From NCBI GenBank assembly GCA_008694505.1, contig VZDJ01000594.1, positions 5,548,086-5,612,085 on the forward strand: a stretch of DNA of 64,000 nt. The letters run 5' to 3'. Of this stretch, positions 33,206-45,085 are shown piece by piece; position 1 is the stretch's first letter; every line of letters begins with the position of its first letter. Below the pieces are notes generated by a model that saw nothing but the letters and a program-made list of their open reading frames with translations, was not told the DNA's origin and ran no database searches. The stretch is from Cyanoderma ruficeps. Taxonomy: Eukaryota > Chordata > Aves > Passeriformes > Timaliidae. The translations under genes and the position numbers were made by a program.

Positions 33206-34559
33206 TATATCACCTTCCACCCCTCAACCAGGCTTTGGCAGCAGGATCAAGACTCATCTTCCTGAGGTTTTTCTGCTGCAATGAAGCTATAACTGGTAGT
33301 ATCAGCACTTCAGCAGGGGGATGGTGCTCAGCTTCACGTGGGGAATAAAAAAGGAGCGGGAGAATATAAAGTAACAGGCAACTGCAAAAATATAGAAAAA
33401 CTTAATTCAGTTTTTATAGTATTTGTATTTGCCTTAACAGCCTTGCCTTGCCACTGCCACAGTGCACTGGCCTAAGTGAGCACGTAAAATGTGCACATTA
33501 ACTTGGTAAACACAACTGACTTTTCAATATTGTCTTTATATTGGTGTGCACAGGCAATATTGAAAAGGCATTTTACTCATTCACAGCTGGATCACACACT
33601 GTGAAGCTATCATGTATATTAGACTTCAGATATAAGTGGCTCAGAAACCTCCAAATCTGCCCTTTAAAATTAAAAAATTAAGATATGATGGGGAAAATCA
33701 TTTAACAGCCGGGTCTTTACATCTTGAGTGACTTGCTGCATAGTGGGTTTTCATAGAGCTTTTCTCTGCCATGATTTTTAAGTATTACATGGAAATAATG
33801 TGATAATTAACATCTGGTGTGTTTTCTGAGTAAGTTACATGACAGAAGGATGGGTGAGGCACTGAGGTGCCTGAGCCCTTTATACACGAGTGGGCCCTGC
33901 AGTGTGGGGCTCTTTGTTCTGGGGGTTACTGCCTGAATGCTCAACATGGAGTTTTGGCTAAGCAGCTCCACAGTAAAAGGGTGAAGACAATCAGGAAAAA
34001 AGGAGGGGGAGGACTGACAGGCTCTTGTTCCTAGTGGCTGCAATATAATAACAGTAAATAGAAATTTAAATTAGGTTGTTCTCCAAGATTATTACCCAAC
34101 AATTGGTCAAGGAGTCACATAACTAATCTAATATTTACACTTCATGATTATAAAATATTTGTTGATTCATTTTCTCTCTCCTGTTTTCTTTCAAGAGCAT
34201 TGATCATTTTATTGCTAAGTCTGATGTTGGGTACAAGTGCTAATACTGCTGCTAGAGCCCTTGGTCTGTGTGCAGCAGTGTTTTGGGGAAGACCACACAG
34301 CCTTCAGTGTGTGATTCACTGGAGCAGCAAAACTTGCTCATCCCTTCCTTGGCTCACCTGAGCTGAAAACACAATCTCCTCTTAAAACAACCCCGCACAC
34401 AGCTGGGTGTAATTCAGCCCACAGCTTCTGCTGCCTTAATTCACAAAGATCAATTTACAGAGGGAAGCCTCCAGCTGACTGATGCCAGGTGGTGGCTCTG
34501 GCTTCCTGAGGGGGTGGGTGACAAATACAAGTGGCCTGAAACAAATCAAGGGATAATGC
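33206..34559. other. Intergenic sequence, nothing recognised
   Basis: AT-rich sequence with no coding frame, repeat or RNA gene that I can support. Confidence 0.5.
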
Positions 34560-34569
34560 TGTGCCACAG

Positions 34570-34905
34570 AACGGTGCCGGATGCCTCCTGTCTGCGGGTA
34601 TCTAATACAGCTAATAAGCAGCTCACATTACTGCCTGATTTGGCAGGAATTATTACCTGCTGAATGGCTTAATAGATTTCCAGCCCCTGTGTGTGTAATT
34701 TTCGCTGGTCCCCCAAAGGAAAGCTATATAATGTTTGCCATAGTTGTTTGTGGGATTGGGATGCACCACAGGTGTACTTTGAACTTCATAAACTGCTCTG
34801 TATTACATCCCATTATGCTTCTTGTGGGGCTGTAATTACTGGGAGCTCTTCTGGGGCAGCGACTGCTGCTTGGGATGTGGTTTTCCAAAGCAGGACCTTA
34901 CACTG
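34570..34905. promoter_or_regulatory. Candidate non-coding regulatory element
   Basis: This stretch is dense in homeodomain-type TAAT/ATTA cores (CTAATACAG, CTAATAAGC, CACATTACTG, ATTATTACC, GTGTAATT, CTGTAATTACT), with a RUNX-like ACCACAGG at about 34766 and no repeat signature. That texture is common in vertebrate conserved enhancers. It is inference only; no conservation could be tested. Confidence 0.3.
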
Positions 34906-37248
34906 TCAGGCCTCCTTTTGTCACTGCAGTGTTTGCCTTCATTATCTGTGATGCACAGACATTGGTAAATCTGCCCAAGTAACTCTTGGACAGCTTAGAA
35001 TACGTTTAAGTGATTGCATTCAGGGGTGGTTTTTTATGAGGGTTGTGCTTTTAAATAAAGCAAGATCTTTAAAAACAATTTTGAGTAGTGGACCTTTTTC
35101 AATAGCTTTTAAAAATAGTGTATTTAAATTAGCAACGTGGTCACAGGTTTAATCATTTAGGTGGCTTACCTCACTATTTCAGATTCTAGTTCAAGAGGAA
35201 CAAATAGATTCCAGTAAAGCTTAGAAATAATAAATTAGATTCTGACAAGATGCCCTATACCCCTGTGTTAGGGGAGGAATGGTGAAAGGAAGAGAAGGAC
35301 CCAGGCATTGAACACAGAGGGGTCGTGCTCGCATTCATTACCCAAGATGATTGCAGCAGCCAAATATTTGATTAAAGGATATATAAAAATACCCATTAAA
35401 TAAAATAAGCCTGCATGGGTTTTTGGCTGGTGTGTCTGAAAATGCCATAATTCTGGAATTGCAGCGTGCAAAGCGAGGGAAGACTCTCTGAAGTGCCCAC
35501 CTAAGGGACTTGTGAAAATTAATGGCACAGCAGAAATGCTCTGTAAAGGTCAGCCAGGACTGTGTGTGGAGCCTGGGAGCTCAAAGCACTTGTTTAGCAC
35601 AGCACTGCCTGGTGCAATTGTTGCTCAGCTGTTTAATTACAGTAACACTTCGTGCATCCCATGGTTCTTCTGTCAAGGGAAGTGGGGGAACTCCCCACCC
35701 ACCAAACCAAANACCAAACCTGCTGCCTTCACCATTTAGCAAAGACACTTCAAGGAAGAACAAAAGATTAGGTTCGTGATGGGCTGCAGCACATCGAGGG
35801 CTGATAATGGCACGAGAGTTTTGCATGTCACATCCAAAAGCTCTGGCCGCGTGGCAATCCCTGTGATCCCAGGCTGCTCCAGGGTACCACCAGGTACAGC
35901 CAAAAATACACCTGTCCAAAAGGGGTACTGCTTGTAATCTGGGGATATTGCTTGTGAAATATCTTCTTAAAAATAAGTATATTTTATCCTTAGTAATACT
36001 GTCTTGAACAAGCAAGCAAATATTTTGATGCTCTCCAGGCAGAAGTGAGGAAAATCAGAGCTTTAAAGAGTCTTAAAGCTCCGTTTTTGTTATGACTGCA
36101 AGTATCATTGCTAGAGCTAGCTTAAAATAATGCCCATGGCCAAGGGTTTTGGCAAGTAGGAAATGTAACAAAAATCCAACCAGCCATTTAATGGTGAGAA
36201 CAGTCACTATTTCATGGGAAGAAAAGTGTGTTTTCTTGAAATGCCTAAAAAGATGTCATTCCTGTAACAGTTTGTCATGCTGAATCTTCACCCAAACTGC
36301 AGAAAAGGGAAATCAGGAATGTTTCTATTATATCTTTAGATAAGTGGGAAACTGCTGGAGCAGCATTGGCTTGATGGGGTGGGAAGTTTTCTCTGGGGCA
36401 GCCCAGAGGAGGTGGCTGGGCCAGGACTGTGGCTGTGGCTGGCTCCCTGTGTCAGGATGGCTGCAGGATGCTCTCATCCTGCCTCTTGGAAGCTCTGTGA
36501 CTTCACAGGCAACTTGATCTGGCTCTCAGAGGGAGTTTCCTACTCTTCCAGCAGCCTGGTTTACATTCCCTCCACACACAGCTGTATTGAAACCTGCTTG
36601 CATTTCTTTGGAGGTTGCCGTTTTGCCAAATCCTCAAGTGTGTGGCTGTCGTGTCTCCTTTTTCCTGGCCCTCAGCAGTCCTTGCTGTCCTCCTCACCAA
36701 CCCTGCCGGTGTATCCAGTGCATTGCCTGCCTCTATTCCCTGTGGAGCAGCAGAACCTGTGGCTATTCCAGGGAACAGCCCTGAGCCATGGTCACATTTT
36801 GATGATATTTACCAGTTTCTGCTCACCTTACTCTCACCTTATTTTTTGTCTGTTCTTGGGCTACTTCTACAAGGCTTCATTCTCTTCCTTAATAAAAATT
36901 CCACTTTTTGGATTGTGTTTCCTATATATACAAGGTGGCCTTTTTTTTTTTTTTCTCTCATTAGGACAATACCTGTCTAACTTCATTGTCATCTCTGGAC
37001 TTCTCAGCCTCTGAATTAGTCTGTTTTACAAATGTCAGGGATCTGCCACTATGATCTGCCACTGCCTTCCCATGACACACGGTGAGGGAAGTTATTATAA
37101 AATGCTGGTTCTAAGTGGTCCCCTCGGTGCCCCAGTGTCACTTCAGCCATGGAGCTGCTATGAGTGTGCTGCCCCAGGGCTCTGTCCCCACAGCTGGGTG
37201 ACATTCCTGCTCTGAGTCAGAAAGAGATGCCAGGTTTTATTTGCATCT
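34906..37248. other. Intergenic sequence with one ambiguous base
   Basis: No gene was recognised. There is one undetermined base at 35712 inside a CCAAA-type repeat. A 211-codon open frame at 36379-37014 (+) has no recognisable protein features apart from a hydrophobic, phenylalanine/leucine-rich C-terminus produced by T-rich DNA; it is treated as chance. A run of 14 T occurs at 36941-36954. Confidence 0.5.
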
Positions 37249-37702
37249 TGTTGTGGTTTAACCCCAGCTGACAACTCAGCCCCTCAGCTGCTCACTCTCT
37301 CCCACACAATGGGATGAGGGAGGGAATTGGAAGAGTGGAAGTGAGAAAAGTGGTGGGCTGACATAAAGACAGCTCAATAGGTGAAACAAAAGCTGTTCTC
37401 TCAAGAAAATCAAACCAGGGAATTCATTTCCCTCTTCCCGTGGGCAGGAGGCTGTTCAGCCATCTCCAGGAGACCCAGGTGGTGTCACACACAGAGGTGG
37501 CTTGAGAAAAGGAACACCACTGCTTCAAATATCCTCCCCTTCCTCCTCCTTCCCCCAGCTATGTGTGCTGAGCATCCTGCCCTGTGGTGTGGGGTATCCC
37601 TTGGCTCAGCTGGATCCAGCTGTCCTGTCCCTCCCAACTCCCTGTGTACCCCCAACCTCCTCACTGGTGGGGCAGGATGACGAGCAGAAAAGGCCTTGGC
37701 CT
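37249..37702 (-). mobile_element. Decayed avian endogenous retrovirus LTR fragment
   Basis: The left edge begins TGTTGTGGTTTAACCCCAGC, which in reverse complement is the 3' end of a long terminal repeat abundant in bird genomes. Further blocks in the same order include GACATAAAGACAGCTCAATA, CAGCCATCTCCAGGAGA, CTGAGCATCC, TCCCAACTCCCTGTG and CACTGGTGGGGCAGGATGA. Read on the minus strand, the copy has lost the 5' part of U3, its TATA-like site and poly(A) hexamer are mutated, and no retroviral coding sequence adjoins it. It is a non-functional solo or truncated LTR. The family name is not assigned. Confidence 0.75.
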
Positions 37703-40700
37703 TCTAAAGATGCTTTTGTTTATCCCAGGTGAAAACGAGAGGAAATCGTGAAGCCACATTAATTACCTGAGAGGAAAATGCCAAATCTGTCCTGCCTGAG
37801 GGAAAGGATGTGGAGATGATAGTGTTAGGATGAGGCTGAGAGATGGGATGTCTGAGACTCATGGGGAATGGACTGTCCATCTCCCTGCCTACAAATCAAC
37901 TGCATTTCTTGTGCAGTTGAGCTAGAGGAAAAATCTTGAGTCTAAATAAAAATAATAAAAACTAATAATTCAACAAGGAATACAAATCATGTGAATGTAA
38001 TAAAATGTAAAGCCTTTTTACTAGATAGACTGCAGAGCCCCACTATATCCTGGAGAATTTCATAAATCTAATGAACCTTTCCCACCTTCAGGGACAGGCT
38101 TAAGCTGCAGGTCTTCCTATCCATCTTGGGATCAATAGTGCAGTTATGTCAAAATCACCTGGAAATAAAGAACACGAGGTTGGGAGTGCAGTTCATCTCT
38201 CACAGAGGAAGCAGAATAATCATCAAAAAGTCCAAGCCAGCGAATTTCAAACTTTCAGCATTATCTGTGATGCTGCTTTTTCTGGGATGACCCAATAATA
38301 ATTCAGGAAAATGATAATGGGGGCACAGGCCATTTCACGTGTGGTAGGATCCACCAGGCACCTTCACCTCGAGGATGTGGCTTTAAGACACTGGGTAAAG
38401 AGCAAGAGCTCCACCAAGTCACCAAACCTGGCAGAGCTGGTGGGTGAAGTGAGAGACATCAGCTTGTGTTTGTTGTCACCTCTGTAGGTGCCAGGTGTGG
38501 CACTCAGTGGGGAAATATCTGCAGGCATGGACAAAACATCTGGGGCACAGAAACACTCAGCTCTCGCTGAGGTGGAACTCACCCTTCCACCTCCTCCAGC
38601 CCAAACACAAAAATAATTCAGATTAATTACCAAATAGCTGAGGTGCCTTGAAGCACAAATTATTATATTCCCTGTGACTTTCTTTCACATCATGCACTGT
38701 GTAAGGCTTTGGCAGAGGGTAAGTGCCAATATAATGGAGTAGGAAAAATCCTGCTTGAGGAAAGCAAATTAAAATTTTGCTTTTGCCTTGCAGGGGTGGA
38801 AGAGCTATAAAGTTACTCATCTTTAAGAGGTCATTGCATGGCAATGAGTTGCCTTCTGCTGGAAAGAAAAAGAAAAGGTTATGTTCTAGAGGGTGAAAAT
38901 AAGGGAGCTGACTGCAGTGGTTAAATACACCATATATCCCTGGGTCATATAGTTGACATGAGCCCGTGTGAAGTGAAATCAGAAGGTTCTGGCAAGAGAG
39001 AAACGAGAAAGGGACAGCAAGAAAAAGAAAAAGAGCAAGAAAAAGAGGACAGGTCCTGGGAGTGGACAGCTTTAGGGGACAGGCAACATGGGGAGGACAT
39101 TGGTGAGGATGAAGGGACCTCTCTCAGGACTACCTCTTTTTTCTTCCAGGCTGGCAACCCAGATGAAAGTTAAGCTTCAGCTTTGCTGAGGTCATGCAAA
39201 AGTGAGATCTGGTGGTCTGCCCACTCACAGAGGGTTTTGGGGAAGAAGGGATGTGCTGCAGGAATGGCAGTCCTGTGTCTCTCACTAGAGGGGTGAGTTA
39301 AGTGGCTGGGGAGGGAACACTGCTTGAAAGGGGGTGGAGGTGTGAAAGAGGGCCCTGCTCAGAGATCTTGCAGGTCTCACTCTTTCCTCTGCATGCTTTG
39401 GAGCTCAGAAGAAAAAAAAAAATCTTCATGCTTTTATTCCAAGTAATAACCTTGTCTTGCTTTAATCACCTCTCAGATCCTGAATGTGCAGAAAAAGGGT
39501 GGAGTGGTAAAAAATTGACCTGGCTTTGTTCCTGTTTGCTAACTGCAAAACCTGTTCTTGGTGAATTATGTCTATCTGGAACTGGAGTGAAGGATGGGAA
39601 GTTAAACATATCGTTGATACAGACTCAGATTTCATGGCCCATCAGTGTCCCTTGGTGTCAGGGCTGCATGGCTGAAGTTGCCAGCAAAGTGGTTGTTCAC
39701 AGAAGGAAATGGGGCTTAGTCATCCCTCCTTCTGCCAGGCTGGGGCTGTCTGCAGGTAGGATTTTGTCTTAAGGCATACTGATTTAAAGATAACTTCTCC
39801 CCTCTCCTTTGTTTTTTCCCTTTGCTTTGGCTCTCAGCCTGGCAGTAAAGCCGGAGCATCTCCAACTCATCACAACATACCGGGAGAGCTTGGGGGAGAG
39901 TAATGACCAAAAAGCACAAGATCTGCTGGCAACTGCTTAATAACACAGTGTTTTAAAATGCGTCTCTGACACTTCCATTTTTTATTTATTGAATGTGGAG
40001 TACATGCAAATAGAGTGTCTTTGGGATTGCATGCTGAGCCCTGAGACATTCACAGATCCCAGCTATAAATCTGGAATAAGGCAACACACCCCCACTGTGA
40101 TATCATTACTGCTGTAATAAGCATGAGGAGTTTCCTCTTTTCATTCTTTTCCTCATGTGAGGTACTGCAGATTTCTACTGTCTGGTCCAATACAGCCATC
40201 CTTTGAAGACACCTAGTCTCCCAAACTGGCAGGTCAGCCCTGAGCTCCTTGTCTCCCCTTAAAACTGCTGGAAATCAGGGTTCAAATTCTCAAAAGTCCA
40301 TAGTCACCTAATTCATGTTAACAGGATGTGGTGACAACAAGAATTAATTGGTGTATTGACACCAAAACCTTGTCAGCAAAATAAATGAAAACCCATCAGA
40401 ACTGGGGAAAGCAGAAGCTGAAATGTGATCTTGTGAAAAATAGGATGATCATATAGTCAGGACAGGAGAATAATGTAAAACAACAGGACTAAGAGAAATG
40501 GCAACTGCCTCAAAATACAAAATAAAGGATGTGAAATAAAATTAGAGGATAGTATGAGAACCACGTTTAGGCACGATGGTGTAAGGCACAATGAAGTCCT
40601 ACCTAGAAAAATTAAAGACACAATAAGACATAGGCTAGTATAGCTGTGACAGACAAGACTCGTGGGGGAAGATTTAATGTGAGGATTTCTTGGGCTGCAA

Positions 40701-43700
40701 TAAGAATGGAGAGAGATGCTCCAGCTGACAGAATGAGATAGAAAAACTATCTCATGCAGAATTATCTGTAAAGCAGTATATTGTTATGGCTTATTCCAAC
40801 TATGAAACAGATTTAAACCTCACAGCTGATCACCTCCAGAATTTGGAAATGACTTTGAACTCTCTTCTCTACAGACACACAAAATACCATCCAGAAAATC
40901 CCAAGCAGTGGCTGTGGCATTTGACTCCAGTGTCTGTGGTGTGGGCTGATCTAGGTGCAGGTACAGGCTGTGGGCAGGGTATGGCATTTTAATAATTCCT
41001 GCTCTGTTTCAGGGCTTTCCTCCAAGAAGTTTCTCTGGTCCTTCCCAATTGTTTGCAAAGGTGATATGGAAACTATGCACGAAGGGAAATCTCTGCTCAA
41101 GGAATACCTGAGCTGTGACTTGTGTCTTGGTTAATTCCCCTTCTCTTTATTATCTGCCTCCTTCCCAGCTCTGCACTGGCTGAGCACAGTGCTGGTGATT
41201 CAGGACAGCTCGTGGAGGCTTCTGGCTTCCAGTGACTCAGACATATCCTCTTGTGGATATCTCCCACCCTCACAGAAGTGAGCTGGTGAGGAAGCTACAT
41301 ATATATTATTGCAGCAGGAAAATGCTGACAGGACATACATTCCACTTATTTGTACTGACCAAACGGATACCAGGAAAATGAACAATGAAATTCATTTGGA
41401 GTTTAATTAAGTAGGAAAACCCAACAATTCAACACGCAGATTCCCTTAAACAGGGAAATGATTCCAGCTAATAAAAAACTTAAAGAGATAAGGTATGGTC
41501 AGAAATAACATATCCAAAAATTGATAGCAATAGCTATATATCATGTTGTAGCGCTTGCTGTTTTCCTTCAGAAAGGAACAAACTGCCAACGGCATTTCAG
41601 AGGAAAAGGAGGGTTGTGTCTTTGAAGGGATTACTGCTCATGTCTTCACAGGGTGGCTTGGATCATCAGAGACTGCCTCAGCTTAGAACAAAGTGCTCAG
41701 AAATGTCACTTGGCAGCCCGACCCATTGCTGAAATCCTAAAAGAAATAACTCACAGAAAGTTACCAGACTGAGTCTTAATTGGCCCAGATGAAACATCTT
41801 GCTGGCAATTGTGACAGGCAACGTTGGCACTTGGATCTGTAATTTGTAACCCAACATGACTTTGGAATGATGTTAAGGTACAAAATGTGCATTTTTGGCA
41901 GCTGTGCTGCCATGTTGCAGTCCAGCGGGGCAGAGGCCTGCAAGGCAGCTGCTTAAACACAGGGATCTGGTGCCATTTGAGATCCCTGGGGGGCACCTTG
42001 CTACGCTTCACATCTGCCTCAAGGAGGTCTCAGATGTCCTCAAGTCACCCCTGAGGTGGCACTTGAGGCAACTGGAGGGAGCCCATTGTCCTTGCTGGGC
42101 AGAGCAGCCTCCTGAGATGACAAATTGCCTGTGTATGGTATGGTGAATCTGCCCTGAAACAGGAATGGTGAATTACTGACAGAACAGAAGGGGGCAGGTT
42201 CAAGCCTCTCTGGGCCATCTCCTCTCCCTGTCTGACATCCCTCTGGCTGTCTCCAGAACCTCTGTGCTCCCCTGTCCATCACCAAGCACTCCTGCTATCA
42301 GCCAGGGAAGCGTTAAACCCGCCTCTGGCCCTCGCCTTGATGGAGGAAACAGAGGAGAAGCACCCTTTGAAAAGGAGCAGACACACAAGGTTGCTGTCTT
42401 GTTCACTCTAAGCTGTACATTATTAAAGACCCAAGTTGTGTTTATCCAGAGCTCTTTGCTGGAGCTGCAAGATGGATAGAAACACGAACGAGGGCACAAG
42501 AAACCCTTCCCTGAGGCAGCCCCAGGGCTGTGCGTCATCTCCTCAGTCAGCCTGTGCCCCAGCTCTGACAGGATGTTGAATTTCTCTAGTGCTTTCCATG
42601 AAAGTCTTGCAAAACCTTTATTTGAGACTAAAAATCAGGCCCACAGGGGTAAGAAAACCCCCTTCAATTTCCAGCAGTGTGTGACAGTGTCCAAGGAGCA
42701 AGGAAGGCAGCAGGGGGAAACAGAGGCAAAGCATCATTGCTGCTGCCTTATCACTGCACCACCGTCAGCAGCTTTCGATGGGCAAGAGCCATTCTTCATA
42801 TGATTTCTGAATATCTGGAGAAGAAGTTGATGTCTTCGTAGCTGCTACCCTGGGGATTCTCCTTTGCTGTGCTCTGGCTCTTGTGAACGGGTCTGGGAAG
42901 GGTAACTGAGGAATGAAGGGGAAGATGTTTTCCTTTTTCAAAAGCAGATACCTGCCCATCACTCTAAGTTGGGCAAAATGCCCTGGGGCATTTGTGGTTG
43001 GAGGCATGTTTTGGGGACAGAACTGTCCAGGTGGTCACTCAGAGTGCCTCATTTAGTTTCAGCTTGGAAGTGCCCACCTGCCTAGAAACCTACAGGAAGC
43101 TCAAGCACAAATGTGTATTTAATGATGAAACACCACTCAGACCATGTGCCCTACAGCCCATCCAAAATACTCTGAGTCAATGACAATGTGGGGCTCAAGG
43201 GCAGCAAAATGGGAGCACAAATGAAGAGAGTTGCCATGGCCAAGCTGAGCTGTACCTCTTCGTGTGCATGGTTAGAACCACTGGAAATACCAGATAGATG
43301 GACTTTGCTCGTCCTTCCGTGTTCCAGACAAAACTAGATTAATATCCCCCTGTCTGAGTCATGCTAAAAGCATGGACATAGCCAGCTCCTGTAGCCCAGC
43401 TGCTTCTTTTAAACTTTCCAAGCCAGGTAACTTGTTTTTGTGTCTGAGCCCCAGTTTAAAGTTCGGTGTTTTCTGCTTATTTCTATTTCTCTAAATCCCA
43501 ACATGCTGTGTGAAGGGATTACTAATCTGTTACTAATCTGTAACTGAGGTCTGCAAAGTGAATTAAATGTGCTGGGTGCTGCTTGGTGATCTTGCAAAAG
43601 AAAAAGCTGGAAAACACAGAGAGAATAAAGAATGATCAGACTTGGTACTTTAAACAATTAACATTTTCAAGCCCTTTAAAATGGAAGAGAACATCTGTTA

Positions 43701-44929
43701 ATAAAAGGAGAAAATGAGAAAACCAAAATCCCTAAAACCAATTATGCGAATCAGCAGCAAAGGCTCAGATCTGTCGTATGTTACTTTGAATTTTCTAGTA
43801 ACTTTTAAAATCTTGAGTGTGGAGTCACAAATGGGTGTATTTGCATCTAAAGCAATTTCCAAAATGTGAAAGGTGAACAGCATGCACAAAGGCAGAAAAA
43901 TAAATGGAAGATAGACAGGACAAAGAACAGAGTATTTGGAGAGGCAGAGCTCTGGCCACATTGAGAAATAAAATGAAGGAGAAACTCTAAGTTCATCAGT
44001 TTGGTAGAACTGATAGGAAATGTAAATTTCAATCCCAAATGGAAATCAGATTTTCATGGAAACTGCACTGGATAAAAAGACACCCAACAAAACAAACCTA
44101 AAAAAACCCTGAAGTGGAACTATCTGCCTAAGCTCATTGAAGTATGGATCTGACAACTGCATCCGAAGGGGAATCACAGCAAATTGGTGTCTCTGCAACG
44201 TGGCTGCACCTTTACAGACCATTTTCCCCACAGTTCAGACATCTTTCCCAGTCCCAGGGAGCTCCCTGAGTTTTGGCTCAATTAGCTATGAACAAACGAG
44301 CTGCCCCAAAACACAGCAGTGGGGCATCTGGGCATGCCCCAGGCTTTCTGCCAGGGCTTTGCTTATTGCCACTTTTATTTTTGGCTGCTTAAGTTGTGCA
44401 TTTCTTGTAACTGCTGCTCTTCTGGAAGCAAAGAGAGCTAATTTCTGTAGCTACAAAATGAAAAATATGTTCCAAACTTGAGAAGACAGAAATGTAATTG
44501 TTGCAGCTTTCAGGCTGACCTAGAGGTGGAGTGATTTCAATTAAAAATCGATTCCAGTGAGTACCAGACAGAAGAGAAAAGGAATAAAAACAGAAAGAAC
44601 TTCGCAAACTGTTAAGAGAAATGTTTCACTCGTATTTGAAAGACTAAGAATGTTCAGACTTGCATTGCAAAGTGATAGGGAAAAGGAAATGTATTATCTG
44701 TCTAGACAAGGATGTCAAGTTCGCTGCACAGGAATCTCCCAGAAAGACCAACCCGACACCCAGCGCTCCCCCTGCTGTGTCACAAGCTCAGCACTCCAGG
44801 GAGGGGCGTTTCATCCCACATTAAAGCTGCTGCTCCCGGTTGCTTCGATTTCATTAGCAAATAGAAAGGCAAAATCATTACAGATGGGTGGTTGGAGAGG
44901 GAGGGAAGGGAAGGAGGAGAGTTAAAATG
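37703..44929. other. Intergenic sequence, no gene recognised
   Basis: No exon, RNA gene or confident transposon was identified. Notable composition: an A/T-rich block at 37.94-38.02 kb, a purine-rich run at about 38.99-39.05 kb (AGAAAAAGAAAAAGAGCAAG), an 11-A run at 39412-39422, and an A-rich stretch at 40.3-40.7 kb that could be an unrecognised old repeat. Confidence 0.45.
38994..39053 (+). repeat. Purine-rich low-complexity tract
   Basis: About 60 nt are almost entirely A and G, with repeated AGAAAAAGA units and only a few pyrimidine interruptions. Confidence 0.7.
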
Positions 44930-45085
44930 CGCTAATGCTGCAGAGTACTACAGAGCTCTGCTTTACCCTTGCTCGGTGCTCGGGCGGGCTGTTCGTGCAT
45001 CCCCGGTGCTGTGCTCCGGCCGGGGGGGAGCGATGCGATCACAGCAATCAATCACAGCAATCACGGCGGCCAGCCCAGGGCAGGG
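44930..45085. promoter_or_regulatory. Small CpG-rich patch, candidate promoter or regulatory element
   Basis: About 11 CpG dinucleotides fall in roughly 100 bp (44980-45070) within CpG-poor surroundings, with GC-rich blocks such as CTCCGGCCGGGGGGGAGCGA. The patch is much shorter than a typical CpG island. No open frame or exon on either side is recognisable, so a promoter of an unannotated non-coding transcript is only a possibility. Confidence 0.3.
45038..45063 (+). repeat. Perfect 13-bp tandem duplication
   Basis: ATCACAGCAATCA occurs at 45038-45050 and immediately again at 45051-45063 with no mismatch, at the edge of the CpG-rich patch. Confidence 0.9.

Noticed and set aside
35581..36015. 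144-codon open frame on the minus strand containing the ambiguous base
   Set aside because: No similarity recognised, and the frame runs through the undetermined base.
39302..39772. 156-codon open frame on the plus strand
   Set aside because: Contains a lysine run from a poly(A) tract and no recognisable protein features; treated as chance.
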